From: Reichenbachiella agariperforans
GTDB taxonomy: Bacteria > Bacteroidota > Bacteroidia > Cytophagales > Cyclobacteriaceae
Length of the DNA: 64,000 bases
Reading direction: 5' to 3'
NCBI RefSeq assembly: GCF_900142205.1
Contig: NZ_FRAA01000001.1
Span: 236,889 to 300,888 of the forward strand
Made by a program: the position numbers and the translations under genes. Below, in pieces: positions 8,692 through 18,900 of the stretch; positions within the stretch are counted from its first letter, which is position 1, and every line of letters begins with the position of its first letter. The notes below the pieces were generated by a model. It saw nothing but the letters and a program-made list of their open reading frames with translations. It ran no database searches and was not told where the DNA came from.

Positions 8692-11600
8692 ACACGCCAT
8701 ACTCTCTCTTCTCCTTTGGGTCTGTTCCCTTACGGTGCTGGCACAGCCCTATGGCAATGAATGGATCAATTTTAACCAGAGCTATTTTAGGATACCCATC
8801 GCCGAAAACGGCATCTATCAAATCACAAGAACCGAACTATCTGCTGCGGGGGTTCCAGTAGGAAGCCTCGACCCTAGAAAACTTCAGATTTTTCACCAAG
8901 GACAGGAAATCGCCATCTATGTCTCGGGAGAAAATGATGGCGTACTGAACTCCAACGATTTCGTGGCATTCTATGCAGAAAAAAATGATGGTACTACAGA
9001 CACACCACTATACGTAGCTCCAGATGCTCAACCACACACGTACTATAACCTGTATAGTGATAGTTCTGCCTATTTCCTCACCTACCGTTTGGATCTCAAT
9101 TTTGGAAAACGAATGACCTCTTTCTCCGAAAACAACATCGATGGACTCACCGCCGAAAACTACTACGTAGCAGAACTACTCGAAGTGTACGGTAGCAATT
9201 ACTTTGAAGGCATCAGTTACGGTTTTTCAAACAAAACATTGCGAGGAAGTTATGACTATTATGAAGGTTGGACAGGGCCATTTGTCTCTACCAACCAAAC
9301 AACCAGTCGTACACTCACAGGTCTGACCAACACAGTACAATCCGACTACACTCCTAACATCGAGCTACAACTCACCGCTGGCAACAACAACTCACACAGT
9401 GTAGAAATCTATGTAGGCTCAAGTGCCAGCTCACTTCGTCTCATCGAAACAGCAGTGTTCAACCATGACGAAAATTTCACCATCCAAGAAGACCTCCAAT
9501 GGACAGATATATCCTCTACCGGTGAACTCATGGTACAAGCCATACCCCGTGGAGTCAATGGCAATAGTGACCGAGTCTCTATCGCTTACATCAAAGTAAA
9601 ATATAGCAAAGCATTTAACTTAGGTGGCAGCTCAGACCACTACTTGAATCTAAAAACCAGTACAGGTGAAAAGTCCTACATCAGCCTACAAAACACCCCT
9701 AGCAACAACCTACTGTATGACATCACTGACACCGCTACGCCAACCCGCATTGGTATCAATGAATTCGTGTCAGAGTTCAACGCTATCGTAGACAATACCA
9801 ATACGAGCCGCACACTCTACACACAGTCTGGATACAAACCCATCTCCGAAATCAAAACGGTGAATTTTCAGCAGATCACACCATCCAGCTACAACTATCT
9901 CATCGTGAGTCACCCAGACCTACGTGCCAACACCTCCGACAATGCTGGAGATCAAGTCGAAGCATACGCCAACTACCGCTCGTCTACAGCTGGCGGAGGG
10001 CACACAGTCTTGACTATTGATATCGATCAGGTATACAACCAATTCAACTATGGCAACCCTTCTCCACTAGGTATCAAACGTTTCTGCCAATACATGTATG
10101 ACAATGGCTCGCCAGAATTCCTCTTCCTAATCGGAAAAAGTACTAGTATCACATCCAAATACTACCGACAAAACCCAAATACAACGACTATTAAACATTT
10201 CGTTCCCACCTTCGGCTATCCAGGAGGAGATGATGAATTTTCTTCTGGCTTTGATGGAGGTGATGGCTACCCTACGCTAGCAACTGGCCGTATCAATGCG
10301 ACCGAACCAGACCACATTCGAGACTACCTCAACAAAGTCATCGAAAAAGATGCGACACCTTTCAACACACTGAGACTGAAAAATTTGGTTCATCTCAGTG
10401 GTGGCAACTCGGAGCAAGAGCTAAACACCTTCAAGAACTACATTGATGGCTTTGCCAGTCAAGCAGCAGACGTCATCCTAGGTGGAGAGTCTTCTCAGAT
10501 TTCCAAAAACAGCAACACCAGCGTCGAACTCATTAATATCTCCGATGAAGTCAACGATGGCGTATCGATGATTACTTTCTTTGGTCACTCCAGTGGCACC
10601 ATCACCGATATAGAGATTGGGCTAGTCTCTGACCCATCATTTGGCTATGCCAATAAGGGGAAATACCCTACCATGCTAGTCAATGGTTGTCTTGCAGGAG
10701 ATTTTTTGGGGCAAAGTGAATCTTTCGGTGTAGACTGGATACTCACACCTGATCTAGGCGCGACAGCCTTCATTGCTCATAGTTACAACGCATTCCCTTC
10801 AGACCTTAAACGCTTTACTGAGCTATTCTACACCTATGCATTCAACGATGAGATGACTAATAGTCTCGGCGTAGGGCAAATCAAACAAGCAGCTGCCAAA
10901 GCTTTCATCAGTCAATACGGCAATTCCAATAGCAACATTGCTCAGGTGCAATTAGAAAACCTACAAGGCGATCCAGCTGTAAAGGTTTTTGGCGCAGACA
11001 AAGCTGACTATTCAGTATCCGAAGATCTGATCGAAATCAGTTCATTTAACAACGAACAACTGATCGCTACAGTAGACTCATTTAAAATGGATATCAACAT
11101 CAAGAATTTCGGTATCTATGACAACACCCCCATGGCTATACAAGTCGTCCGTACATTAGCAGACGGTTCCACGATCACCTATGGACCGCTCGTTTTCGAT
11201 CCTGTCTTAAGAGAGGAAGTGATTTCTTTTGTGATAGATAATCAGATCACCAATGCTTCGGGACAAAACTCTTTGCGTGTGGTAGTAGACCCATTCAATG
11301 CAGTAGCAGAACTCGATGAAACCAACAATTCCGCTACCGTAGATCTATTTCTCACCAATGGTAGCACACTCAACCTACTACCCTCAGATTACAGCATACA
11401 ATCAGAAGCAAACACTCATTTTTTCTTCCAGTCAAGCAACCTCTTTTCTACAGCGCGCTCTTATGACTTTCAGATCGATACTGTCAAAACGTTCAATAGC
11501 CCATATCTAAGTAGTCAGTCGCTAAATGCTAAAGTCATCGCACAACTTAACTTTGACCTGAACAGCAAAGGAGTCATTCCAGACAAAACGGTATTCTATT

Positions 11601-13717
11601 GGCGAACACGCTATACAGACCCATTGCCAGACGAAAACGATGAGTGGGTCGTATCCTCATTTAGCTACGATGCATCATCCACACAAGAAGGCTGGGCACA
11701 ACATAGCCATGACCAACTGGAAGAATCAAACAGCACTGGGCTTACGCTGGACACCAGCAATGGCATCTGGGATTTTATCACGACCTCCCTAGACTTAGAT
11801 GTGCAGACCTACGGCTCCAACCATCCCACGGAGACCTACTCTGACACCAAAGTCCTGCTTTCTGGGCGAAACTATTTTGTATCCAACTCTACCTTAACCA
11901 ACGGACATTGCCAAAACAACACGATCAACTTTCTAGCTTTTCAGCGTCAGTCTAGTGCACCTTTTAGTCCATACACCTTCACGACCCCCGCTGAGCTAAA
12001 CCCTCTGATCTGTGGACTATTACCCCAGTATATTTTTAATTTCAATGCAGGCAATTTTAGTAGTGGCTCAATCACACCCATCGATTATCTCAACGAACTC
12101 AGTACGGGAGATAAAGTTTTGATCTTCTCATTGGGAGATTTTGACTACTCGATCTGGACAGACGAATTCAAAACTGCTTTGGAAGCATTCGGCATCCAGC
12201 GTGCCACGATGGACAACCTCGTCATGGGTGATCCATTTATCTTTCTCGGAAGTAAAAACACAGGTACACCAGCGACTGAAGTAGTTGCTAGTTCTACCCC
12301 GACGAACGAAACAACTCTGTTCTTAAACGAGGATGTAATCGGCAGCTATGACTCAGGAGAAATCTCTACCAATAAAATCGGCCCAGCACGTACTTGGCAA
12401 AATGCTTCACTACAAGTTGCCCCTTCGAGCAACCCAAGTGACGATATCACCCAGATCAATATCATTGGAATAGATGCTATAGGTAATGAAGTTCGACTGG
12501 GCGGAAACCAAACAGATATGACCTATGATTTAAGTTTCATAGATGCGTCTACCTACCCTTACATTCGACTTTCGTTAGCATTATCTGACCCTGTCATGTT
12601 CTCTCCTGCCCAACTACAAGCCTGGCAAGTAAACTACGAAAGCGTGCCAGAAGGCGTACTCCTAACCCACAACCCTATCAATCAAGAAATAGAGTTACAA
12701 GAGGGGCAGGAACAAACCTCTTCCTACACTTTTTGGAACATCTCTTCCAAGAACTATATAGACTCCCTACTGGTCAATTATAAATTTTTGAACAGCACAC
12801 TTAATAGGGCTTTTGAAGACACAATACGTATCGCAGCTCTTAATACTGGCGACTCAGTACAGTTCGATATTCCGCTCAAAACACTAGACAATACCGGAAC
12901 CAGTGACCTAGTATTAGAAGTCAACAAAGCAGATCAATACGAGCAATACACTACTAACAATAGTTTGAGAATCGCCGAGTTCATGTCAGTAAGTGGAGAT
13001 GAATACAACCCTATCTTAGACGTTCTTTTTGATGGCATCAAAATAATGGATGGAGACATAGTTTCGCCCACAGCCAGAATCAACATCACGATGACTGACG
13101 AAAACGAATACTTACTCAAGGAAGACACGCTAGGGATGAACTTCTACCTCAAACAACCCTGCGAGGACTGTGACTATGTACGCATCCCCTTTAGCGACCC
13201 ACAGGTCACCTGGCAGGCGGCCTCAGAAGACACAGACTTCTCCATAGACTACAGCCCAAACACGTTAGAAGATGGCATGCACAGTCTCCGCGTACAAGTC
13301 ACCGATGCATCAGGTAACGAATCAGGTGTAGCACCCTATGAAATCAATTTTGAGGTTATTAACGAATCAAGCATCACCAACTTCTACCCCTATCCAAACC
13401 CATTCTCTACCCAGACCCGATTTGTCTTTACACTAACTGGGTCTAAAATACCTGAGGATCTCAAAATTCAAATCATGACCGTAAGTGGGCGTATAGTCAG
13501 GGAAATCTTTATGGACGAACTCGGTAGTATTAGAATAGGCAACAACTTGTCTGAGTATGCATGGGATGGTAGAGATAACTATGGCGACCAACTTGCCAAT
13601 GGAGTCTATCTCTATCGCGTCATGATCAAAAACCCTGGAGAAGAGTTCAAACACCGTGATACCGCAGGAGACAAAGGCTTCAAGAATGGTTTTGGCAAAA
13701 TGTATATCCTTAGATAA
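8678..13717 (+). CDS. PorU2-type type IX secretion sortase (C25 gingipain-like)
   Basis: A 1679-residue exported protein with signal peptide ending LAQ (residue 22). The N-terminal propeptide-like region includes YFRIPIAENGIYQI. The C25 cysteine peptidase domain spans about residues 390-770, with the catalytic His in FFGHSSGT (about residue 637) and Cys in LVNGCLAG (about residue 671). Repeated beta-sandwich regions (CARDB-like near 800-890) follow. It ends in a FlgD-like/T9SS region with YPNPFSTQTRFVF and WDGRDNYGDQLANGVYLYRV. PorU cleaves the C-terminal signal of cargo proteins and attaches them to A-LPS. At 1679 residues it is well above P. gingivalis PorU (about 1150), fitting the longer PorU2 subgroup. 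The start overlaps the upstream partner by 14 bp. Confidence 0.85.
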   Translation: MIRSKHAILSLLLWVCSLTVLAQPYGNEWINFNQSYFRIPIAENGIYQITRTELSAAGVPVGSLDPRKLQIFHQGQEIAIYVSGENDGVLNSNDFVAFYAEKNDGTTDTPLYVAPDAQPHTYYNLYSDSSAYFLTYRLDLNFGKRMTSFSENNIDGLTAENYYVAELLEVYGSNYFEGISYGFSNKTLRGSYDYYEGWTGPFVSTNQTTSRTLTGLTNTVQSDYTPNIELQLTAGNNNSHSVEIYVGSSASSLRLIETAVFNHDENFTIQEDLQWTDISSTGELMVQAIPRGVNGNSDRVSIAYIKVKYSKAFNLGGSSDHYLNLKTSTGEKSYISLQNTPSNNLLYDITDTATPTRIGINEFVSEFNAIVDNTNTSRTLYTQSGYKPISEIKTVNFQQITPSSYNYLIVSHPDLRANTSDNAGDQVEAYANYRSSTAGGGHTVLTIDIDQVYNQFNYGNPSPLGIKRFCQYMYDNGSPEFLFLIGKSTSITSKYYRQNPNTTTIKHFVPTFGYPGGDDEFSSGFDGGDGYPTLATGRINATEPDHIRDYLNKVIEKDATPFNTLRLKNLVHLSGGNSEQELNTFKNYIDGFASQAADVILGGESSQISKNSNTSVELINISDEVNDGVSMITFFGHSSGTITDIEIGLVSDPSFGYANKGKYPTMLVNGCLAGDFLGQSESFGVDWILTPDLGATAFIAHSYNAFPSDLKRFTELFYTYAFNDEMTNSLGVGQIKQAAAKAFISQYGNSNSNIAQVQLENLQGDPAVKVFGADKADYSVSEDLIEISSFNNEQLIATVDSFKMDINIKNFGIYDNTPMAIQVVRTLADGSTITYGPLVFDPVLREEVISFVIDNQITNASGQNSLRVVVDPFNAVAELDETNNSATVDLFLTNGSTLNLLPSDYSIQSEANTHFFFQSSNLFSTARSYDFQIDTVKTFNSPYLSSQSLNAKVIAQLNFDLNSKGVIPDKTVFYWRTRYTDPLPDENDEWVVSSFSYDASSTQEGWAQHSHDQLEESNSTGLTLDTSNGIWDFITTSLDLDVQTYGSNHPTETYSDTKVLLSGRNYFVSNSTLTNGHCQNNTINFLAFQRQSSAPFSPYTFTTPAELNPLICGLLPQYIFNFNAGNFSSGSITPIDYLNELSTGDKVLIFSLGDFDYSIWTDEFKTALEAFGIQRATMDNLVMGDPFIFLGSKNTGTPATEVVASSTPTNETTLFLNEDVIGSYDSGEISTNKIGPARTWQNASLQVAPSSNPSDDITQINIIGIDAIGNEVRLGGNQTDMTYDLSFIDASTYPYIRLSLALSDPVMFSPAQLQAWQVNYESVPEGVLLTHNPINQEIELQEGQEQTSSYTFWNISSKNYIDSLLVNYKFLNSTLNRAFEDTIRIAALNTGDSVQFDIPLKTLDNTGTSDLVLEVNKADQYEQYTTNNSLRIAEFMSVSGDEYNPILDVLFDGIKIMDGDIVSPTARINITMTDENEYLLKEDTLGMNFYLKQPCEDCDYVRIPFSDPQVTWQAASEDTDFSIDYSPNTLEDGMHSLRVQVTDASGNESGVAPYEINFEVINESSITNFYPYPNPFSTQTRFVFTLTGSKIPEDLKIQIMTVSGRIVREIFMDELGSIRIGNNLSEYAWDGRDNYGDQLANGVYLYRVMIKNPGEEFKHRDTAGDKGFKNGFGKMYILR

Positions 13718-13836
13718 GTAGTAAAAATACCTACTGTCTTTAAATAGTTATTTCCTTTTTCATTCCACCCCGTCACAACTTGATGCTCGTCATCACGTAA
13801 GTATAGCTAAGCATACTTTAATTAAATCAATCCCCT

Positions 13837-14145
13837 ATGGAAACGAATAATTTCGATACACTATCAGAAGCCATGAATGCATTGACAAAAGATGGGTTCA
13901 CCGAAGACTTCAAAGCTGGCAAAGAACATATAGTAGGATTATACTCTAAAAATGAATACCACCCTTCACAACTCAAGATCATCAAATCCTTCCGCTTTGA
14001 AGGTATGACCAACCCATCGGATCAAGCCAATTTATATGCGATCATTGCCGACGATCAGTCCAAAGGTACGCTCACACTGAGCTATAGTGCAGAAAGTGAT
14101 CAAAACGAAGAACTGATCAAGCAAATCCCTATGAGTCAAGAATAA
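13837..14145 (+). CDS. Small conserved Bacteroidota protein
   Basis: A 102-residue soluble protein with FDTLSEAMNALTKDGFTEDF and later KSFRFEGMTNPSDQANLYAI. These segments are typical of a short family in Bacteroidota that is often mislabelled phosphoribosylpyrophosphate synthetase; it has none of that enzyme's motifs. Function is unknown. It stands alone between the sortase and ffh, with its own upstream gap. Confidence 0.8.
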   Translation: METNNFDTLSEAMNALTKDGFTEDFKAGKEHIVGLYSKNEYHPSQLKIIKSFRFEGMTNPSDQANLYAIIADDQSKGTLTLSYSAESDQNEELIKQIPMSQE

Positions 14146-14215
14146 TTCCTTATCCTCCATTTACATTTTAGGCTATTTCCAAATCTCAACACTAGACTTT
14201 TGGTTAGCGAATGAT

Positions 14216-14223
14216 TAGCTTTG
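14216..14223 (+). promoter_or_regulatory. -7 promoter element of ffh (TAGCTTTG)
   Basis: Perfect TAnnTTTG 25 bp before the ffh ATG. No TTG is found at the standard -33 spacing. Confidence 0.5.
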
Positions 14224-14248
14224 CCGAAATTCAAAAGCGCACAAGACT

Positions 14249-15577
14249 ATGTTTGATAATTTAAGCGGGAAGTTAGATAAAGCATTCAAAAACCTCAAAG
14301 GACAAGGACAGATCTCTGAGATCAACGTTGCAACTACCGTCAAAGAAATTAGACGTGCACTTATAGATGCCGATGTTAATTTTAAGGTAGCTAAAAATGT
14401 AACTGACACGATCAAAGAAAAAGCTTTAGGACAAGACGTTCTCACTGCAGTTTCTCCTGGCCAGTTACTCACCAAGATCGTATCTGACGAACTCACACTC
14501 CTCATGGGAGGATCTAAAGAGGACATCAATCTCAAAGGTGAGCCAAACATCATACTCATTTCTGGTCTACAGGGATCTGGTAAAACTACTTTTACTGGAA
14601 AGCTCGCCAACCACCTCAAAAGCCAACGTAACATACTTCTAGTCGCCTGTGACATCTATCGCCCCGCGGCAATCGATCAGCTCAAAGTTCTCGGTGAGCA
14701 AATCGGTGTAGATGTCTACGCAGAACCTGAAAATAAAGACGCACTCAAAATCGCTAAAAATGCGATCAAGTACGCCAAAGAAAACAACAAAAAAACCATC
14801 ATCGTCGATACCGCTGGTCGCCTGGCAGTAGATGAGCAGATGATGCAAGAAATCGAGTCTCTCAAAAAGAACCTCAACCCTGCAGAAACACTTTTCGTCG
14901 TGGATGCCATGACAGGTCAGGATGCCGTTAATACCGCTAAGACCTTCAACGAAAGATTGAATTTCGATGGAGTCGTCCTTACCAAAATGGATGGTGACAC
15001 ACGTGGGGGGGCAGCCCTGTCGATCCGTACGGTGGTAGATAAGCCTATCAAGTTCATCTCTCATGGTGAAAAGATGGAAGCACTTGACATATTCCATCCA
15101 GAACGTATGGCAAGTAGAATCCTCGGTATGGGTGATGTTGTGTCCTTGGTAGAAAAGGCACAGCAAAATTTCGACGAAGAGGAGGCCAAAAGAATTCAAA
15201 AGAAGATCCGAAAAAACAACTTCGGGTTTGATGATTTCCTCTCTCAACTAGAGCAAATCAAAAAGATGGGTAACCTCAAAGACCTTATGGGTATGATCCC
15301 TGGAGTAGGCAAAGCCATCAAAGATGTAGACATTGATGACGATTCGCTCAAACCTATAGAAGCAATCATCAAATCAATGACTATCAACGAAAGAGAAAAC
15401 CCAGACGTAATCAATGGTAGCCGTAAAAAGCGAATTGCTAACGGTAGTGGGACCTCCATCCAAGAGGTCAACCAACTCCTAAAGCAGTTTGACCAGATGC
15501 GTAAAATGATGAAGACCATGAACAAAATGGGTGGAGCCAAGCGTATGATGTCTGGAATGAATATGTTCGGAAAATAA
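14249..15577 (+). CDS. ffh: Signal recognition particle GTPase Ffh (SRP54)
   Basis: A complete 442-residue Ffh. The N domain comes first. The G domain has G1 GLQGSGKTT (about residues 105-113), DTAGRL, and TKMDGDTRGGAALS. The C-terminal M domain is Met-rich (MRKMMKTMNKMGG) and ends at MFGK. It binds 4.5S RNA and signal sequences and docks with FtsY to deliver membrane proteins. The 4.5S RNA gene is not seen nearby. A methyltransferase gene begins immediately after the stop. Confidence 0.98.
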   Translation: MFDNLSGKLDKAFKNLKGQGQISEINVATTVKEIRRALIDADVNFKVAKNVTDTIKEKALGQDVLTAVSPGQLLTKIVSDELTLLMGGSKEDINLKGEPNIILISGLQGSGKTTFTGKLANHLKSQRNILLVACDIYRPAAIDQLKVLGEQIGVDVYAEPENKDALKIAKNAIKYAKENNKKTIIVDTAGRLAVDEQMMQEIESLKKNLNPAETLFVVDAMTGQDAVNTAKTFNERLNFDGVVLTKMDGDTRGGAALSIRTVVDKPIKFISHGEKMEALDIFHPERMASRILGMGDVVSLVEKAQQNFDEEEAKRIQKKIRKNNFGFDDFLSQLEQIKKMGNLKDLMGMIPGVGKAIKDVDIDDDSLKPIEAIIKSMTINERENPDVINGSRKKRIANGSGTSIQEVNQLLKQFDQMRKMMKTMNKMGGAKRMMSGMNMFGK

Positions 15578-16258
15578 GTGAAAGACCTCCACGGACAGGC
15601 GATATTGGACTTTTACAAAAAAGCTCCTGAAAAGCCTCTAATGCTACACAATTCCTACGGAGAACCAGAAGAAATGCCTATAGAGGTGTTCTTCAGAGAG
15701 AACGAAGACTTTAGTGAATTAGAAAACCTTGCTATCACACACTGCCGAGGTAGTATTCTCGACGTAGGAGCTGCTGCTGGTGCGCATGCGCTATTCATGC
15801 AAGCACTCGACATAGATGTCACAGCGATTGACAACTCTCCCGGTTGCATAGACACCATGCACATGTCGGGGATGAAAAAACTCATCAAAGAAGACTTCTG
15901 GAAACATAAACAAAAGTACGACACATTGTTCATCCTCATGAACGGACTAGGTTTGGCAGGAACTTTAGAAGGCTTGGATGCATTTCTACTCCACTGCAAA
16001 TCACTATTAAATGAGCATGGACAGATTCTTATAGACTCGTCAGACATTTCCTATCTATATGAAGATGGCTTGCCTAAACCTGAAGGGTACTATGGTAATA
16101 TCCGCTACCAATATGAGTACGATGGAAAATTAGGCGATTGGTTTGATTGGGTATATGTAGATCAAGAGAAATTCAAAGAGGTGGTAGCTTCTCTCGGGAT
16201 GGAAATAGAAATACTATTGACAGACGAAAATGATCAGTACCTCGCTAGGATTTACTGA
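15578..16258 (+). CDS. Class I SAM-dependent methyltransferase
   Basis: A 226-residue protein starting with GTG directly after the ffh stop. Motif I of the Rossmann methyltransferase fold is seen as ILDVGAAAGAHALFM (about residues 60-74), with the acidic end of beta2 at VTAIDNSPGC and motif IV-like LFILMNGLGLAGT. It should methylate an unknown substrate using S-adenosylmethionine. The direct junction implies co-transcription with ffh. The end overlaps the convergent MATE gene by 7 bp. Confidence 0.88.
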   Translation: MKDLHGQAILDFYKKAPEKPLMLHNSYGEPEEMPIEVFFRENEDFSELENLAITHCRGSILDVGAAAGAHALFMQALDIDVTAIDNSPGCIDTMHMSGMKKLIKEDFWKHKQKYDTLFILMNGLGLAGTLEGLDAFLLHCKSLLNEHGQILIDSSDISYLYEDGLPKPEGYYGNIRYQYEYDGKLGDWFDWVYVDQEKFKEVVASLGMEIEILLTDENDQYLARIY

Positions 16259-17592
16259 GTCTGATCCGTTAGTCTTTTGGTCAACTTTCTAAAGCGCATC
16301 ACATGTGCCACTGCCGCCAAAGCCAGCCCTACGGATAACCCGACCCACACTCCAGTACTTTTCATCCCCAGGACAAAAGCACATACATATCCAAACGGAA
16401 TGGCAATCCCCCAGTAAGCAATCAGCGTAACAATAGTGGGTATTTTCACATCTCCTAAACCACGAAGCACACCCAAGCCCACTGTTTGTATCCCGTCTGA
16501 TATCTGATAGAACGCTACCACCACGAGTAACCCAGAAGCCAAAGCGATTACTTTTTCGTTATCAACATACAACTCCGGCAATGCAAATCTACCCACCACG
16601 AAAGTGAACGAATAGACAGCCATCAGTACTATCGTCATCACAAAACACGTCACACCAGCAGTACGAAGGTTAAGATAATCCTTTCTCCCCAACTGATTCC
16701 CTACACGAATAGAGGCTGCTGCTGCTATACCTGTAGCAGTCATATAGGTGATCGCTGACAAATTCATCGCTATCTGATGAGCCGCCAAGGGAATCGCCCC
16801 TAACCACCCAATCATAATCACCGAGGCGCTAAATGCCCCGATCTCAAACACAAATTGCAGACCTGTTGGCACGCCTATCTTTAGAATTTTCTTGATAGTA
16901 TCCCACGCTATAGTCACCTGACCATACACCGCTCTATAACGAACGAACTTTGGATACAACAGCACAAAACCTCCCATCGCAAACACCATGATCACGCGTG
17001 AAATCAATGTGGATACAGCCGCTCCCAGCATCCCCATAGGTTCAAAGCCCCAGTGTCCGAAAATCAATACCCAGTTGAGCAGTACGTTGAGTACGTTACT
17101 AGCGACAGAGATATACATCGCTTGCTTGGTCATGGAAAGTCCCTCTGCGAATTGTCGAAATGCTTGAAAGAGCATCAAAGGCAATAGCCCCAATGCAAGT
17201 ACTTTAAAAAATGGAATAGCTCCTTCCAACACCCCCTCTTCTTGCCCCAGATAGGGAAAAATGATCACAGCTCCTAAACAGAGTAGTACCAAAACCACTC
17301 CTATGAACACACTCACGACCAAGCCGTTTTTCAAATAGCCGCTCGCAGCTCGCTTGTCATTCGCTCCATCTGCTGTCGCCACCAAAGGAGTCATACCGTA
17401 AGATGCACCTATCCCGAAAAGCATGAATAACGTAAAGACACTAATTGCCAACGACACTGACGCCAAGGGTACAGCTCCCAGCTGCCCCACCATCACACTA
17501 TCCGCTACGGAGACCATGATGTGTCCGAGCTGACTTAGTACTACGGGGTATGCTAGAGAAAAATTCTTCTGATAGTGTTCTTTTAGGGTCAT
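16252..17592 (-). CDS. MATE family efflux transporter
   Basis: A 446-residue polytopic protein with about 12 membrane helices and an internal duplication, the normal MATE size. Typical segments are LSQLGHIMVSVADSVMVGQL near the N-terminus and PLAAHQIAMNLSAITYM in the second half. Members exchange H+ or Na+ for cationic drugs or metabolites across the inner membrane. It follows the Nudix gene by 7 bp, so the two form an operon. Confidence 0.94.
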   Translation of the reverse strand: MTLKEHYQKNFSLAYPVVLSQLGHIMVSVADSVMVGQLGAVPLASVSLAISVFTLFMLFGIGASYGMTPLVATADGANDKRAASGYLKNGLVVSVFIGVVLVLLCLGAVIIFPYLGQEEGVLEGAIPFFKVLALGLLPLMLFQAFRQFAEGLSMTKQAMYISVASNVLNVLLNWVLIFGHWGFEPMGMLGAAVSTLISRVIMVFAMGGFVLLYPKFVRYRAVYGQVTIAWDTIKKILKIGVPTGLQFVFEIGAFSASVIMIGWLGAIPLAAHQIAMNLSAITYMTATGIAAAASIRVGNQLGRKDYLNLRTAGVTCFVMTIVLMAVYSFTFVVGRFALPELYVDNEKVIALASGLLVVVAFYQISDGIQTVGLGVLRGLGDVKIPTIVTLIAYWGIAIPFGYVCAFVLGMKSTGVWVGLSVGLALAAVAHVMRFRKLTKRLTDQTQ

Positions 17593-17599
17593 TGGCTTC

Positions 17600-18148
17600 T
17601 CATCGTGAGTTTAATATCATGTGGACTTTCAGTAACCCTGCCATACTGAGGCTGTCCGTAATCTCACCTGACATCACCATACCGACTGCCTCAGCCAATG
17701 ACACCTTCTTAATCGCTAAGTCTTCCGTATCATCAAAAGCTGTTTCGCCTAACTCCAACCCTCTGGCAAGAAATATAAACCCCTCCTCGTCTGTCACAGA
17801 ATTGGAGGTATGAATTCGAGATATGCTCTGCCAATCACTAGCTGTCAAACCTGTTTCTTCCTTAAGCTCACGCTTGGCACTATCTAAAACACCCTCATCC
17901 AAAGGCCCTCCCCCCATTGGGATCTCCCAAGAGTATTCATCCAATGTATATCTATACTGTCCTACCAGCCATGTATTCCCCTCATCATCAATTGGCACGA
18001 TGGCTATGGCACGATTTTTAAAATGTACTTTACCATAAATTCCTTCTCCACCATTGGGGTTCAAAACTTGATGCTCTTCTACAGTGATCCAAGGATTGTT
18101 ATAGACCTCCTTTTCACTTAATGTTGTCCAGGGATTTTTCATAGTCAT
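17600..18148 (-). CDS. Nudix hydrolase (ADP-ribose pyrophosphatase-like)
   Basis: A 182-residue protein with a complete Nudix box, GGGPLDEGVLDSAKRELKEE followed by TGL (G-x5-E-x7-R-E-x2-E-E-x-G). Upstream are QYRYTLDEYSWEIPMGG and other features of the ADP-ribose/NDP-sugar pyrophosphatase branch. It probably cleans up nucleoside diphosphate derivatives. A second ATG lies two codons in. Co-transcribed with the MATE gene. Confidence 0.92.
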   Translation of the reverse strand: MTMKNPWTTLSEKEVYNNPWITVEEHQVLNPNGGEGIYGKVHFKNRAIAIVPIDDEGNTWLVGQYRYTLDEYSWEIPMGGGPLDEGVLDSAKRELKEETGLTASDWQSISRIHTSNSVTDEEGFIFLARGLELGETAFDDTEDLAIKKVSLAEAVGMVMSGEITDSLSMAGLLKVHMILNSR

Positions 18149-18151
18149 AAA

Positions 18152-18176
18152 AAAAGGCGCCTTTTAAGCGCCTTTT
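18152..18176 (-). terminator. Rho-independent terminator after UPF0114 gene
   Basis: AAAAGGCGC pairs with GCGCCTTTT around a 7-nt loop; read on the reverse strand it is followed by seven T. It separates the UPF0114 gene from the Nudix-MATE operon, whose first ATG lies only 4 bp away, so the Nudix promoter must lie inside or above the hairpin. Confidence 0.85.
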
Positions 18177-18196
18177 GAATTAAAATATTTTTACTA

Positions 18197-18778
18197 TCAG
18201 TGTTGTTCCGTATCTCCGTGAGCATCTCCAGGCGCTGGGTGTGCATATGAGTGGATGGTCTTTTCTGTCACAGAAAGCAATAAGGCTGAAGCGATAAAAA
18301 CCATGTGAATCACAATCTCCACATATATACCTTCATTACCTTCTACTGCTGCAATATCCCTATAATCCACAAACTTCTTCAAAAGCTGAACTCCAGAAAT
18401 AGAAGCCAACGAAGTAGCTAATTTAATCTTCAACATACCTGCATCGAGACCTTCCAGCCAGAGCGGTTTATCCTCATGCATTTCCACATCGATCTTACTT
18501 GTAAAGATCGAGTATCCACCAATTGAAACCATGATAACCAAATTCATCACCATTGAGATATCTACCAAACTTAATACGCTCAGCATTACTTTAGTCTCTG
18601 TTTCCCCTCCTAATACCTGATGATACAAGTGAGCGAGTTCTGTAAAAAAAGTAAAAAGGTAAAGTACTGCACCGATGATCAGACCACCATAAAGCGGGGC
18701 TTGCACCCATCTACTCCAAAATATAATCCCTTCAAATGTGTTTTCGAACCAACCAAAAGCTTTAATCTTTCGTGCCAT
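18197..18778 (-). CDS. UPF0114 / YqhA family membrane protein
   Basis: A 193-residue inner-membrane protein with four predicted helices (about residues 27-47, 67-88, 119-135 and 155-172). Typical family sequence includes FEGIIFWSRWVQAPLYGGLI, SLVDISMVMNLVIMVSIGGY and LKIKLATSLASISGVQLLK. The family is widespread and of unknown function. The C-terminus is His-rich and polar (PGDAHGDTEQH). It has its own terminator. Confidence 0.93.
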   Translation of the reverse strand: MARKIKAFGWFENTFEGIIFWSRWVQAPLYGGLIIGAVLYLFTFFTELAHLYHQVLGGETETKVMLSVLSLVDISMVMNLVIMVSIGGYSIFTSKIDVEMHEDKPLWLEGLDAGMLKIKLATSLASISGVQLLKKFVDYRDIAAVEGNEGIYVEIVIHMVFIASALLLSVTEKTIHSYAHPAPGDAHGDTEQH

Positions 18779-18900
18779 AGTTTCTTATTGTTGATTATCT
18801 GTTTTCAATATAAGGCTAAAATAAAGACTAATTTCCCTTTTTCAACAAAAGACGGACTTAATTTATCTTAGATTTCAATTCCCCATCCCAGAACAAAATA

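Noticed and set aside
14215-15540. Long reverse frames opposite ffh
   Set aside because: Shadow frames of the well-supported ffh gene, with unnatural composition.
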